A DNA stretch of 64,000 bases. Origin: DATEPR01 sp036273855. GTDB lineage: Bacteria > Actinomycetota > Actinomycetes > Mycobacteriales > Pseudonocardiaceae. The first letter of the stretch is position 1, and every line of letters begins with the position of its first letter. Location: positions 26,755 through 90,754 of the forward strand of contig DASUGU010000036.1 in assembly GCA_036273855.1 (NCBI GenBank), in the 5' to 3' direction. The position numbers were made by a program, and so were the translations under genes. Positions 24,222 through 33,586 of this stretch are shown in pieces. The notes under the pieces were generated by a model, which did not search any database, was not told the DNA's origin, and saw only the letters and a list, made by a program, of their open reading frames with translations.

Positions 24222-24776
24222 ATGCGTAAGATCATCAACTCGACCTACGTCACCCTCGACGGCGTCATCCAGGACCCGCAGGACTGGCCGAGCCTGGGCA
24301 GCTTCTCCACCGAGGGCTTCGCCATCCAGAACGAACTGCTGCAGAGCTGCGACGCGGTGATCATGGGCCGGCACACCTACGACGGCTTCGTGCCGGTGTG
24401 GACCAGCCGCTCGGGCGACCCGTACAGCGACCACATCAACTCGATGCCCAAGTACGTGGTCTCCACCACCCTGACCGACCCGGTGTGGAACAACACCACC
24501 GTCGTCGACAACGACCCGATCGGGACCATCCGCGACCTCAAGCAGCAGCCCGGTGGCGACATCGTCCAGTACGGCTTCGGCCGGCTCGCCCACGAGCTGA
24601 TGGCCGAGGGCCTGCTCGACGAACTGCGCCTGTGGGTCCACCCCTTCTTCGTCGGCACCGGCAAGTCCGACGAGCTGCTCTTCCGCGGCGGCTCGGCCGG
24701 CACCTTCACCCACACCGGCACCATCACCCTGGACAGCGGCATCGTCATCCTCACCTACCAGGCCACCCACGCCTGA
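24222..24776 (+). CDS. Dihydrofolate-reductase-like (RibD C-terminal) family protein
   Basis: A 184-residue single-domain protein of the DHFR/RibD_C fold. Typical features are an N-terminal strand and loop STYVTLDGVIQDP, MGRHTYDGF around residue 48, and the C-terminal ELMAEGLLDELRLWVHPFFVGTGK. The family includes NADPH-dependent reductases of unknown substrate; most members are not true folate enzymes. AAGGAG eight bases before the ATG gives a firm start. The following gene starts two bases after its stop, so they are coupled. Confidence 0.9.
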   Translation: MRKIINSTYVTLDGVIQDPQDWPSLGSFSTEGFAIQNELLQSCDAVIMGRHTYDGFVPVWTSRSGDPYSDHINSMPKYVVSTTLTDPVWNNTTVVDNDPIGTIRDLKQQPGGDIVQYGFGRLAHELMAEGLLDELRLWVHPFFVGTGKSDELLFRGGSAGTFTHTGTITLDSGIVILTYQATHA

Positions 24777-24778
24777 CA

Positions 24779-25309
24779 GTGCCGACCGTGCCGACCGGAG
24801 AGGGATCCGCCAGGAACTACGACGGTCTCGTCAAGCGCCTGAACGTGCCGGACGAGTGGCCGGCACCCGCCGAGCTGACCTACCAGAACATCCGCGCCTC
24901 CGCGATCACCCGCGATCACCTCGACGACGACGTGCGCGGCATCAACGCCAGCATCGACCTGATCCGGCGGTCCCGGGGCGGCAGCTGGCCGACCGAACCG
25001 GTCACCGCCGACTTCAACTACGTCGACCTGGTCTGGCACGAGTGCGAGTTCCGCGAGAACGACTCGTACACCTACGCCGTGTACGCCGACGGCCGGTACC
25101 TCGGCTGCGCCTACCTGTACCCGATGGGACGGCGCACGCCCCTGACCGACGAGCTGATCAACCACGACGTCGACGTCAGTTGGTGGGTGACACCGGAGGC
25201 GTACGAGAAGGGCTACTACACCAAGGTGTACGCCGCGCTCCAGCAGTGGATCGACACGATGTTCCCGTTCTCGAAGCCGTTCTACTCGAACACCGAGATC
25301 CCGTCCTGA
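24779..25309 (+). CDS. GNAT-like acyltransferase fold protein
   Basis: A 176-residue protein whose central part (YTYAVYADGRYLGCAYLYP, then a strand with VSWWVTPEAYEKGYYTKVYA) fits a GNAT acetyltransferase, with the WWVTPEAYEKGY segment at the acetyl-CoA-binding position although the Q/RxxGxG loop is not canonical. The GTG start lies two bases after the preceding stop; a second GTG nine bases later is also possible. Coupling with the DHFR-like gene suggests joint function. Substrate unknown. Confidence 0.72.
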   Translation: MPTVPTGEGSARNYDGLVKRLNVPDEWPAPAELTYQNIRASAITRDHLDDDVRGINASIDLIRRSRGGSWPTEPVTADFNYVDLVWHECEFRENDSYTYAVYADGRYLGCAYLYPMGRRTPLTDELINHDVDVSWWVTPEAYEKGYYTKVYAALQQWIDTMFPFSKPFYSNTEIPS

Positions 25310-25385
25310 CTCACGGGTGATCGGCGGACAGTTCAGCGACGCGCCGAACGCCGTCGCGGCCGGCCACCCGTCCACCGGGCGGTGT

Positions 25386-26048
25386 CTAGACCAGGCGGCG
25401 GTCGGTGGCCCAGCGGGACAGTTCGTACCGGTTGGAGAGCTGAGTCTTGCGCAGGACGCTGGACACGTGGGTCTCGACCGTCTTCACCGAGATGAACAGC
25501 TCGGACGCGATCTCCTTGTAGGCGTAGCCGCGGGCCAGCAGCCGCAGGACGTCCCGCTCCCTGGGGGTGAGCAGGTCGAGTTCCGGGTCGCTGATCGGCG
25601 CGGCACCCGGGCGGTCGGCGAAGGCGTCCAGGACGAAGCCGGCCAGGCGGGGTGAGAAGACGGCGTCGCCTGCGGCGACCCGGGTGACGGCGGTGGCGAG
25701 TTCGCGGCTGGAGATCGTCTTGGTGACGTAGCCCCGGGCGCCCGCCCGGATGACCGCGATGACGTCCTCGGCCGCGTCGGACACCGACAGGGCCAGGAAC
25801 ACCACGTCGGGCAGGTCGGGGCGGACCCGGCGGAGCACCTCGGCCCCGCCGCCGTCGGGCATGTGCACGTCCAGCAGCACGACGTCCGGCTTGGTGTGGG
25901 CGATGCCGACGACGGCCTCACCGACCGAACCGGCCTCGCCGACCAGGTCGACGTCGTCGGTCAGCGTGGACAGCTCCGCCCGCACGCCGGCGCGGAACAG
26001 CGCGTGGTCGTCGACCAGGTAGACCCGTACCGGCTTGTTGTCCGCCAT
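25386..26048 (-). CDS. NarL/LuxR-type response regulator
   Basis: A 220-residue regulator: receiver domain with acidic pocket DD (13-14) and phospho-acceptor Asp60 (VVLLDVHMP), the conserved switch Lys (YVTKT), and a C-terminal LuxR HTH (LTPRERDVLRLLARGYAYKEIASELFISVKTVETHV). Its start overlaps the stop of the sensor kinase gene by one base (TGATG), so the two form a coupled two-component pair. The likely target is the divergent PspC operon. Confidence 0.95.
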   Translation of the reverse strand: MADNKPVRVYLVDDHALFRAGVRAELSTLTDDVDLVGEAGSVGEAVVGIAHTKPDVVLLDVHMPDGGGAEVLRRVRPDLPDVVFLALSVSDAAEDVIAVIRAGARGYVTKTISSRELATAVTRVAAGDAVFSPRLAGFVLDAFADRPGAAPISDPELDLLTPRERDVLRLLARGYAYKEIASELFISVKTVETHVSSVLRKTQLSNRYELSRWATDRRLV

Positions 26049-27349
26049 CAGTTCCCGCCCTTCGCGGCCACCTTGGTCCTCGGCATCGTCAGCTGGACCT
26101 CGGTGCCGTCACCGATCCGAGTCTTGAGCGTGACGACACCGCCGTGCCGCTCCATCCTCCCCCGGATCGAGTCGGCGAGCCCATGCCGGTCGGGTGAGAC
26201 GCCGTCCGGGTCGAAACCCTTGCCCCTGTCCCGGACGAACACGGTGACGTTCTCGGCCTCGACCTCGGCGTACACGCTGATCTCGGCGGCGCCGGAGTGC
26301 TTGGCGGCGTTCACCGCCGCCTCGCGGGTGGCCTGCACCAGCGCGCCGACGTCCTTGTCCATCTGGCAGTCGCCGACCACGACCGGCCGCACGGCGATGG
26401 CGAACGCGTCCTCGACCTCGCCGCACGTCTCGGCGATCGCCTGGGACAGCGTGGTCGGGCCGGGCACGCCGTCGCGGGTCGCGGCGCCGTAGCCGTCCGG
26501 CCCGTAGAGCCAGCTGCGCAGCTGCCGTTCCTGGCCGCGGGCCAGCCGGAGCACCTCGCGCGACGCCTCGGGCTGCTTCTGGATCAGCGCAAGCGTTTGC
26601 AGCACGGAATCGTGCAGGTGGGCGGCGATCTCGGCGCGTTCCTCGGTGCGGATCCTGGCGCGCCGCTCGTCACCGAGGTCGCGGACCAGGCGGATCCACC
26701 ACGGCACGGTCAGCACCGCGACGCCGACCAGCGTGGCCAGCACGGCGGCCAGCGCGAACTGGACCTGGCCGAACGTGGTGGTACGCAGCACGACGACACC
26801 GATGCCGACCAGCACCAGCACCGCGCCGGTGAGCACCCGGGTGACCCCGGTCCAGCCACCGCCGCCGAGCGTGCCGGACCGGGCGCCGGTCATCCACCGG
26901 CGGCGCTGGGCCGAGTCGGCCTCGCGCCACACGACGGCCGCGCCGACCAGCGCGACACCGGTGGGCACCGCGACCCAGGTGCTCACCACGCCGGACAGGG
27001 CGCCGACCGCCACCGCCAGGCTGATGCCCAGCGCGATCAGCGCGAACGCCTGCTGCCGTTCCTTCTGCGACGGCCGCGCCTCGGCGGCCTCGACCGACTC
27101 CTGCGGCACGAACACCCACAGCAGGGCGTACGCCACCAGGCCGGCCCCGGCGCAGGCGGCGAGCAGCGCGAACGCGGCCCGCACCCACAGCACGTTGACG
27201 TTCAGGTGGTCGGCCAGGCCACTGGCCACGCCGCCGATGACCCGACCCGACCGGTGCCGGCGCATCATCGGCGTGCCGTCCGGCCGGGCGACCAGCGCGG
27301 CCGGCCGCCACCGGCCGGTGCCCGGCGCCCGAACCTTCCCGTCGCTCAC
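26048..27349 (-). CDS. PspC-domain sensor histidine kinase
   Basis: A 433-residue kinase. An N-terminal PspC domain (about 28-85, RRHRSGRVIGGVASGLADHLNV with its first helix) is followed by four or five hydrophobic segments to ~residue 220. Then come a HisKA_3 dimerisation helix with phospho-acceptor His246 in the HLHDSVLQTLALIQ segment and a HATPase domain (AAVNAAKHSGA, DRGKGFD, HGLADSIRGRM). Coupled to the response regulator. Kinases of this type respond to envelope stress or cell-wall antibiotics; here the divergent PspC protein supports that. Confidence 0.94.
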   Translation of the reverse strand: MSDGKVRAPGTGRWRPAALVARPDGTPMMRRHRSGRVIGGVASGLADHLNVNVLWVRAAFALLAACAGAGLVAYALLWVFVPQESVEAAEARPSQKERQQAFALIALGISLAVAVGALSGVVSTWVAVPTGVALVGAAVVWREADSAQRRRWMTGARSGTLGGGGWTGVTRVLTGAVLVLVGIGVVVLRTTTFGQVQFALAAVLATLVGVAVLTVPWWIRLVRDLGDERRARIRTEERAEIAAHLHDSVLQTLALIQKQPEASREVLRLARGQERQLRSWLYGPDGYGAATRDGVPGPTTLSQAIAETCGEVEDAFAIAVRPVVVGDCQMDKDVGALVQATREAAVNAAKHSGAAEISVYAEVEAENVTVFVRDRGKGFDPDGVSPDRHGLADSIRGRMERHGGVVTLKTRIGDGTEVQLTMPRTKVAAKGGN

Positions 27350-27381
27350 CTCTACAGGGTCACACGTGGCGACCCCGGAAT

Positions 27382-27434
27382 CATCCGGGATGCCCCGGAA
27401 CGAACTCCGGGGCGTCTCCGGGGCGTCCCGGATG
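27382..27434. promoter_or_regulatory. Complex operator between PspC kinase and PspC gene
   Basis: Outer inverted repeat CATCCGGGA (27382-27390) / TCCCGGATG (27426-27434). Inside, GCCCCGGA pairs with two exact tandem copies of TCCGGGGCGTC (27406-27416 and 27417-27427). It sits between divergent genes and probably binds the response regulator; it also overlaps where promoters should be. Confidence 0.55.
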
Positions 27435-27456
27435 TCCCAGGTGACCGCCGGGCGGG

Positions 27457-28752
27457 ATGCTCAGTGCTGTGAGTGCGACAGAGGGGAACTCGACCGGAAA
27501 CGTCGAGGACATGATGAAGGACTTCGTGGCGACCCGGCCGCGTCGCCCCAAGTCGGGGCGCGTGATCGCCGGTGTCGCGGCCGGTATCGGCCGCCGTTAC
27601 GGCGTGGACCCGGTGATCGTCCGGGTCGCGCTGGTGGTCAGCGCCATCTACGGCGGCGCGGGGGTGCTGGCGTACCTGCTCGGCTGGTTGTTCCTGACCG
27701 CCGAACAGGATGAGGTGTCGCCGTTCGAGGCGCTGCTGGGCAGGGGACGCAGCAGCACGTCGAAGGGGCTCACGGTGGTGCTGTGCATCGCCCTGATCCC
27801 GGCGGGCGATTTCGTGTTCGGGGGGCACTACAGCACGTTGGCGGGGGTCATCGTGCTGCTGGTCGCGCTGTACCTGCTGCACAGGTACCGGGGGCATCTC
27901 GGCCAGGTCGACCCGCGTCCGGCCCCCACCGGCGGGAACCAGGAGGCCCGACCGATGACCGACACCAACCCGACCGGCGACGCCGAGGGCCCGCAGGACG
28001 CGCGCCCGGAGGACGCCGGGCCCGAGGACGCGGCGCCGACGACGCGGACCGAACCGCCGTCGTGGGATCCGCTGGGCGCGGCCCCGTTCGCCTGGGACCT
28101 GCCCGAACCCACCCCGGAGCAGCCCGACGAGCCGGCGCAGGCACCCCGCAGGCGCAAGTCGCGGGTCGGCCTGGCCACGGTCGGCGCGCTGTTCGTGACG
28201 GCCGCCCTGCTGGCGGTGTTCGGCCCGTCCGATGGTTGGGCCAGCGCGCCGCACGTGCTCGGCCTGCTCACCGCGATCGCCGGTGTCGGCCTGGTCGTCT
28301 CGGCCTTCCTGCACGGCGGCCGGGGCCTGATCTGGCTGGCGGCGCTGCTGTGCGCCGGCGCGTTCGCGGCCACGTCGGCGGGGATCAACGGCTGGCACGG
28401 CGCGGGTGACAACACCTTCCGGCCGACGTCGGTCACCGCGGTGCGGCCGGAGTACCAGCAGAGCGTGGGCAACCTGCGGGTCGACCTGAGCGACCTGCCG
28501 CCCGCCGGTGACGTGACCACGTCCGTGCAACTGGGCGCGGGCAACGTGACCGTGCTGGTGCCCAAGGACGCGCGGGTGCTGGCCACCTGCACGACCAAGG
28601 TCGGCGACGTGGACTGCCTGGGAGTACGGACCAACGGGGCGGACAACCCGCCGGTCACGGCGACCCAGCAACCGGCGGCCGGTGACCAACTGACCATCCA
28701 TCTCGGCGTGCGGGACGGCGCCGGCCAGGTGAGGGTGACGACCAGTGGCTGA
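27457..28752 (+). CDS. PspC-domain membrane protein with LiaF-like C-terminal region
   Basis: A 431-residue protein: PspC domain at residues ~30-85 (RPRRPKSGRVIAGVAAGIGRRYGV, YLLGWLFLT), two further helices, an acidic Pro-rich cytoplasmic linker (~165-230), three more helices (~238-310) and a C-terminal soluble beta-rich domain (RVDLSDLPPAGDVTTSVQLG...) similar to the outer-face domain of LiaF/DUF2154-like proteins. The start is uncertain: the ATG used here, a GTG five codons later, or a Met near MMKDF. Its divergence from the PspC kinase/regulator pair suggests it is the regulated effector or a feedback sensor in envelope stress. Confidence 0.85.
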   Translation: MLSAVSATEGNSTGNVEDMMKDFVATRPRRPKSGRVIAGVAAGIGRRYGVDPVIVRVALVVSAIYGGAGVLAYLLGWLFLTAEQDEVSPFEALLGRGRSSTSKGLTVVLCIALIPAGDFVFGGHYSTLAGVIVLLVALYLLHRYRGHLGQVDPRPAPTGGNQEARPMTDTNPTGDAEGPQDARPEDAGPEDAAPTTRTEPPSWDPLGAAPFAWDLPEPTPEQPDEPAQAPRRRKSRVGLATVGALFVTAALLAVFGPSDGWASAPHVLGLLTAIAGVGLVVSAFLHGGRGLIWLAALLCAGAFAATSAGINGWHGAGDNTFRPTSVTAVRPEYQQSVGNLRVDLSDLPPAGDVTTSVQLGAGNVTVLVPKDARVLATCTTKVGDVDCLGVRTNGADNPPVTATQQPAAGDQLTIHLGVRDGAGQVRVTTSG

Positions 28753-28978
28753 ACTGACTGATCACGACGACACGCAGATCGAACGGAAGCGGCGCTTTCC
28801 CGACCCGGTGAACCTGGTCGCGGGCCTGCTCACCCTGTGGGTGGCGGCCTACGCGCTGTCCGACGGCCGGCTGGGCTTCAGCGGTGTGGACCCGAGGTGG
28901 GTCATCGCCGGCATCGCCCTGCTGATCGGTGTGCTGCTGCTCGGCGCGTCGATGCGGCCGAACAGGCGCAGGCGGTAG
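28745..28978 (+). CDS. Small two-helix membrane protein coupled to PspC gene
   Basis: A 77-residue protein, GTG start overlapping the preceding stop by eight bases. Acidic N-terminus (TDHDDTQIERKRRF), two hydrophobic segments (~22-40 and ~51-68) and a basic end (RPNRRRR). Coupling indicates it acts in the same envelope-stress unit. No family recognised. Confidence 0.78.
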   Translation: MAELTDHDDTQIERKRRFPDPVNLVAGLLTLWVAAYALSDGRLGFSGVDPRWVIAGIALLIGVLLLGASMRPNRRRR

Positions 28979-28991
28979 GCGGAAGGTCCAC

Positions 28992-30581
<1,590 letters not shown>

Positions 30582-30682
30582 GGGGCGGCGGATCCTCCCT
30601 GGTGTTCCTGCCGGAATCGTACCGGCCGACCGATGCCGACCTGGTGTGTGCGCGCTCGGCGACGGATCGGTAGCGTGGCGTG

Positions 30683-31960
30683 GTGCACGAGGTGGACGCG
30701 ATCGAGGTGCAGCCGCGGCCGTGCTGGGTCGCGGGCAGCGCGGAGCAGGGCGAACAGCTGCTGACGGTCCACCACCCCTATGACGGCACGGAGATCGCCG
30801 ACGTCGCCGTGCCGGGAGCCGCCCAGGTGGAGCGCGCGGTCACCGCCGCCCACCGGAGCAGGCCGGTCCCGCCGGACGGGCGCGTCGCCGCGCTGCTGCG
30901 GGCGGCCGAACTGGTCGACGAGCGCACCGAGGAGATCGCCGAGACCGTCACCGCGGAGAACGCCAAGCCGCTGGCCGCCGCGCATGCCGAGGTGGCCGAC
31001 GCGGTGGAGGTGCTGCGGACCGCGGCCGAGGAAGCCGCGCACGTGGGCGAGGTGCGGCCCGGTGCCGGCATGGTGTTGACCCGGCGGTGGCCGATCGGTC
31101 CGGTGCTGGCCGTCACGTCGCCGTCGTTCCCGCTGCTGGTGCCGACCGTCCAGGTGGCGGCGGCGATCGCGGCCGGGTCGCCGGTGGTGCTGGTGCCGTC
31201 GGTCGCGACTCCGATGACCGCGCTGCTGCTCGGTGAGGTGCTGGCCGACACGGCCCTGCCGGTGGGGGCCTTCTCGGTGCTGCCCGTCACGGGTGCGGCG
31301 CTCGCCGGGCTGGTCGGTGACGCCCGGCTGCCCGTGGTGTCGGTCACCGGGCCGTGGCCGGTCGGGGTGGCCGTGCCCGGTAAGCACGTGGTGGCGGACG
31401 CCGGTGGGCTGACCGTGGTGGTGTGCCCGGACGCCGATCCGGCTGACGTGGCCGCCCGCGTGTCGACCGCTGGGCGGACGATCCGGGTCATTGTGCCCGC
31501 CGCACTGGCCGACCGGTACCTGCCGGCACTGGCCGGCGCCGCCGAATCCGTGCTGGTGGGCAATCCGCACGATCCGGCCGTCCAGGTGGGACCGATGATC
31601 GACGAGACGGCCGCCCGGCGCATGGTGGAGTGGCTGTCCGGCGGCCGGTTGCTGGCCGGTGGCACCACGTCCGGCGCGTGCGTCGCGCCCACCGTGGTCA
31701 CCGACCTTACCGGCGATGGTGGTGACGGGCCGGTCGCCGTGGTGTCCGTTGTGGATGATGTGGCGGCCGCATTCCGGCTGGCCGGCACGTTCGGTCACCG
31801 GACCGGCGTGCTCACCACCGACGTGGCCACGGCACTGGACGCCGCCGCCGACATCGACGCCGGCGAGGTGGTGATCGGTGGGTTGCCGTGGCCGCCCAGG
31901 GTGTCCGGCGTGCTGCGGGACTTCACCCGCGAGCAGGTGACGGTGCTCAGGAGCGGTTGA
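30683..31960 (+). CDS. Aldehyde-dehydrogenase-like protein, probable pseudoenzyme
   Basis: A 425-residue member of the ALDH fold (NAD-binding N-terminal half WPIGPVLAVTSPSFPLL, AAAIAAGSPVVLVPS; C-terminal APTVVTDL and VSVVDDVAAAF). The usual catalytic ELGGK segment reads ADAGGLTVVV and the GQxC active-site Cys segment reads AGRTIRVIV without Cys, so both catalytic Glu and Cys appear lost. The protein is also ~60 residues shorter than active ALDHs. TAGCGT (30671-30676) lies six bases before the GTG used here; an in-frame GTG at 30680 is the other option. Convergent with, and overlapping by 14 bp, the lipoprotein oxidase gene. Confidence 0.78.
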   Translation: MHEVDAIEVQPRPCWVAGSAEQGEQLLTVHHPYDGTEIADVAVPGAAQVERAVTAAHRSRPVPPDGRVAALLRAAELVDERTEEIAETVTAENAKPLAAAHAEVADAVEVLRTAAEEAAHVGEVRPGAGMVLTRRWPIGPVLAVTSPSFPLLVPTVQVAAAIAAGSPVVLVPSVATPMTALLLGEVLADTALPVGAFSVLPVTGAALAGLVGDARLPVVSVTGPWPVGVAVPGKHVVADAGGLTVVVCPDADPADVAARVSTAGRTIRVIVPAALADRYLPALAGAAESVLVGNPHDPAVQVGPMIDETAARRMVEWLSGGRLLAGGTTSGACVAPTVVTDLTGDGGDGPVAVVSVVDDVAAAFRLAGTFGHRTGVLTTDVATALDAAADIDAGEVVIGGLPWPPRVSGVLRDFTREQVTVLRSG

Positions 31961-33515
31961 CCGCCTGGGCGAAGGTGAACACGCGGTCCGGGTCGTAGCG
32001 CTGGGCCGTGGTGCGCAGCCGGGGCAGGTTGTCGCCGTAGTACGCGGTGGCCCAGTCCGGCATGGCGGCGTCGATGTAGTTGACGTAGGCGCCACCACCG
32101 GTCACCGGCGTCAGCGCGTCCCGCACGGCGCTCACCTGGCGGGCCGCGGCGGCATGCCCGGCGACCGTGGTCTTCAGGTAGATCTGCACGCTGGCCAGGG
32201 CGGTCCGGTGGCCGAACGCGGTGGCCGTCGGCGCCACCCGGCCGACCGCGCCGCCGAGGCCATCCACGATCACGTGCAGGCCGGGGTGGCCGTCGGCGAC
32301 GTCGGCCAGCCGGGCCGGAGCGGCCACCGGCGCGGCCAGCATCCGGGACGACGCCGCGAACGTCTCGCGCTTCCAGTCCGCACCACGGGTTTCCGCCTCA
32401 CACTGCGCCATCGACATGCCGGCACAGCCGGCGAAGTAGCGCATCGCGTTCAGGTAGCTCATCGGCAGCACCCGCCGGTACCTCGGGCCGCCCGTCGAGG
32501 CGACCAGCCGGTCCAGCATCGGATTGAGCGCCGCTGCGGAACCGACGAAACAGCCGGACACCGTGCACGTCGACCGCCCGGCGGCGCCCGTGACGTTCAG
32601 GTTGGTCCACAGCTCGTCCGGCGCCGAGCGCAGCCAGCGCTGCCAGGCGCCGAACACGTCCGGTACCGAACCGGCGGGGAAGCCGAGTTGGAACACGGTC
32701 AGCGCGGGCGCCGGCACCGTGGCGAACGTGAACGACGTGACGACACCGAAATTGCCGCCGCCACCGCCGCGCAGCGCCCAGAACAGGTCCGGCTCGGCAC
32801 CCGCCGACACCGTGCGCGCCGCACCGTCCGCCGTGACGACGGTGGCCGCGGTGAGGTGATCGCAGGTGAGGCCGTACTTCCGGGCCAGTACGCCGATCCC
32901 GCCGCCCAGGGTGAGCCCGGCAACACCCACCGACGGGCACGACCCGGCCGGCAGGCACCGCCCCCGCGCGGCCAGTGCCGCGTACACGTCGATCAGCCGC
33001 GCCCCCGCGCCGACCACGGCCGTCCCACCGCTGACCCGCACCGCGGACAGCCCGGCCAGGTCCACCACGAGCGCACCGTCCGGAGTGGAGTATCCGGCGT
33101 AGCTGTGCCCGCCGGACCGGGCCGCGACCGCCGTCCGAGACTGGGCCGCTGCCGTGACACACCGCTGCACGTCCGACGACGTCCGGCACAGCGCGATCGC
33201 GGCCGGCCGCCGGGTGTCGTAGAGCGGGTTGTAGGAGCGGCGGGCCAACGCGTAGCCGGCCGAGTCCGGCGTCAGCAGGGGGCCGCTCAGGCTCTTGGCC
33301 AGCGCCGGGAAGTCGATCGCGGTCGGAGTGGCGGCCGTGGTGGTGGTCGGCGCGGTCGTGGTGGTCGTGGTGGTCGTTGTGGTCGTGCTGGTCGTTGCGG
33401 TCGTGCTCGTCGACACCACGGCCGTCGCGCGCCCGCCCGTCGAGCAGCCGGCGGCGACCGACGCCGTCGCCGCCACACCGGCCGCCACCAGGAACGATCT
33501 CCGGTTGATCACCAT
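31947..33515 (-). CDS. Tat-exported lipoprotein flavo-oxidase (BBE/FAD_binding_4)
   Basis: A 522-residue extracytoplasmic oxidase. The N-terminus INRRSFLVAAG is a twin-arginine signal ending in a lipobox SVAAGC (Cys24), followed by a Thr-only linker (~37-60). The FAD-binding domain has ARSGGHSYAGY (His137, histidyl-FAD) and PAGSCPSVGVAG (Cys193, cysteinyl-FAD), so bicovalent flavin as in berberine-bridge and oligosaccharide oxidases. The C-terminal BBE segment is YVNYIDAAMPDWATAYYGDN. GGGAGGG seven bases before the ATG fixes the start. It lies downstream of the secreted Ig-like gene, with a strong hairpin between them. Substrate unknown; carbohydrates or aromatic alcohols are plausible. Confidence 0.88.
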   Translation of the reverse strand: MVINRRSFLVAAGVAATASVAAGCSTGGRATAVVSTSTTATTSTTTTTTTTTTTAPTTTTAATPTAIDFPALAKSLSGPLLTPDSAGYALARRSYNPLYDTRRPAAIALCRTSSDVQRCVTAAAQSRTAVAARSGGHSYAGYSTPDGALVVDLAGLSAVRVSGGTAVVGAGARLIDVYAALAARGRCLPAGSCPSVGVAGLTLGGGIGVLARKYGLTCDHLTAATVVTADGAARTVSAGAEPDLFWALRGGGGGNFGVVTSFTFATVPAPALTVFQLGFPAGSVPDVFGAWQRWLRSAPDELWTNLNVTGAAGRSTCTVSGCFVGSAAALNPMLDRLVASTGGPRYRRVLPMSYLNAMRYFAGCAGMSMAQCEAETRGADWKRETFAASSRMLAAPVAAPARLADVADGHPGLHVIVDGLGGAVGRVAPTATAFGHRTALASVQIYLKTTVAGHAAAARQVSAVRDALTPVTGGGAYVNYIDAAMPDWATAYYGDNLPRLRTTAQRYDPDRVFTFAQAVNRS

Positions 33516-33538
33516 GCCCCGACCCTCCCCGACACGAA

Positions 33539-33572
33539 CACCCCTCGCACGCTGGAGGACGTGCGAGGGGTG
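33539..33572 (-). terminator. Intergenic hairpin before the flavo-oxidase gene
   Basis: Perfect 13-bp stem CACCCCTCGCACG / CGTGCGAGGGGTG with an eight-base loop. It lies 14 bp after the secreted protein's stop and only 23 bp before the flavo-oxidase ATG, too close for a promoter in between; it may partially terminate or stabilise the upstream message. Confidence 0.75.
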
Positions 33573-33586
33573 GTCGGGGTTGGCCG

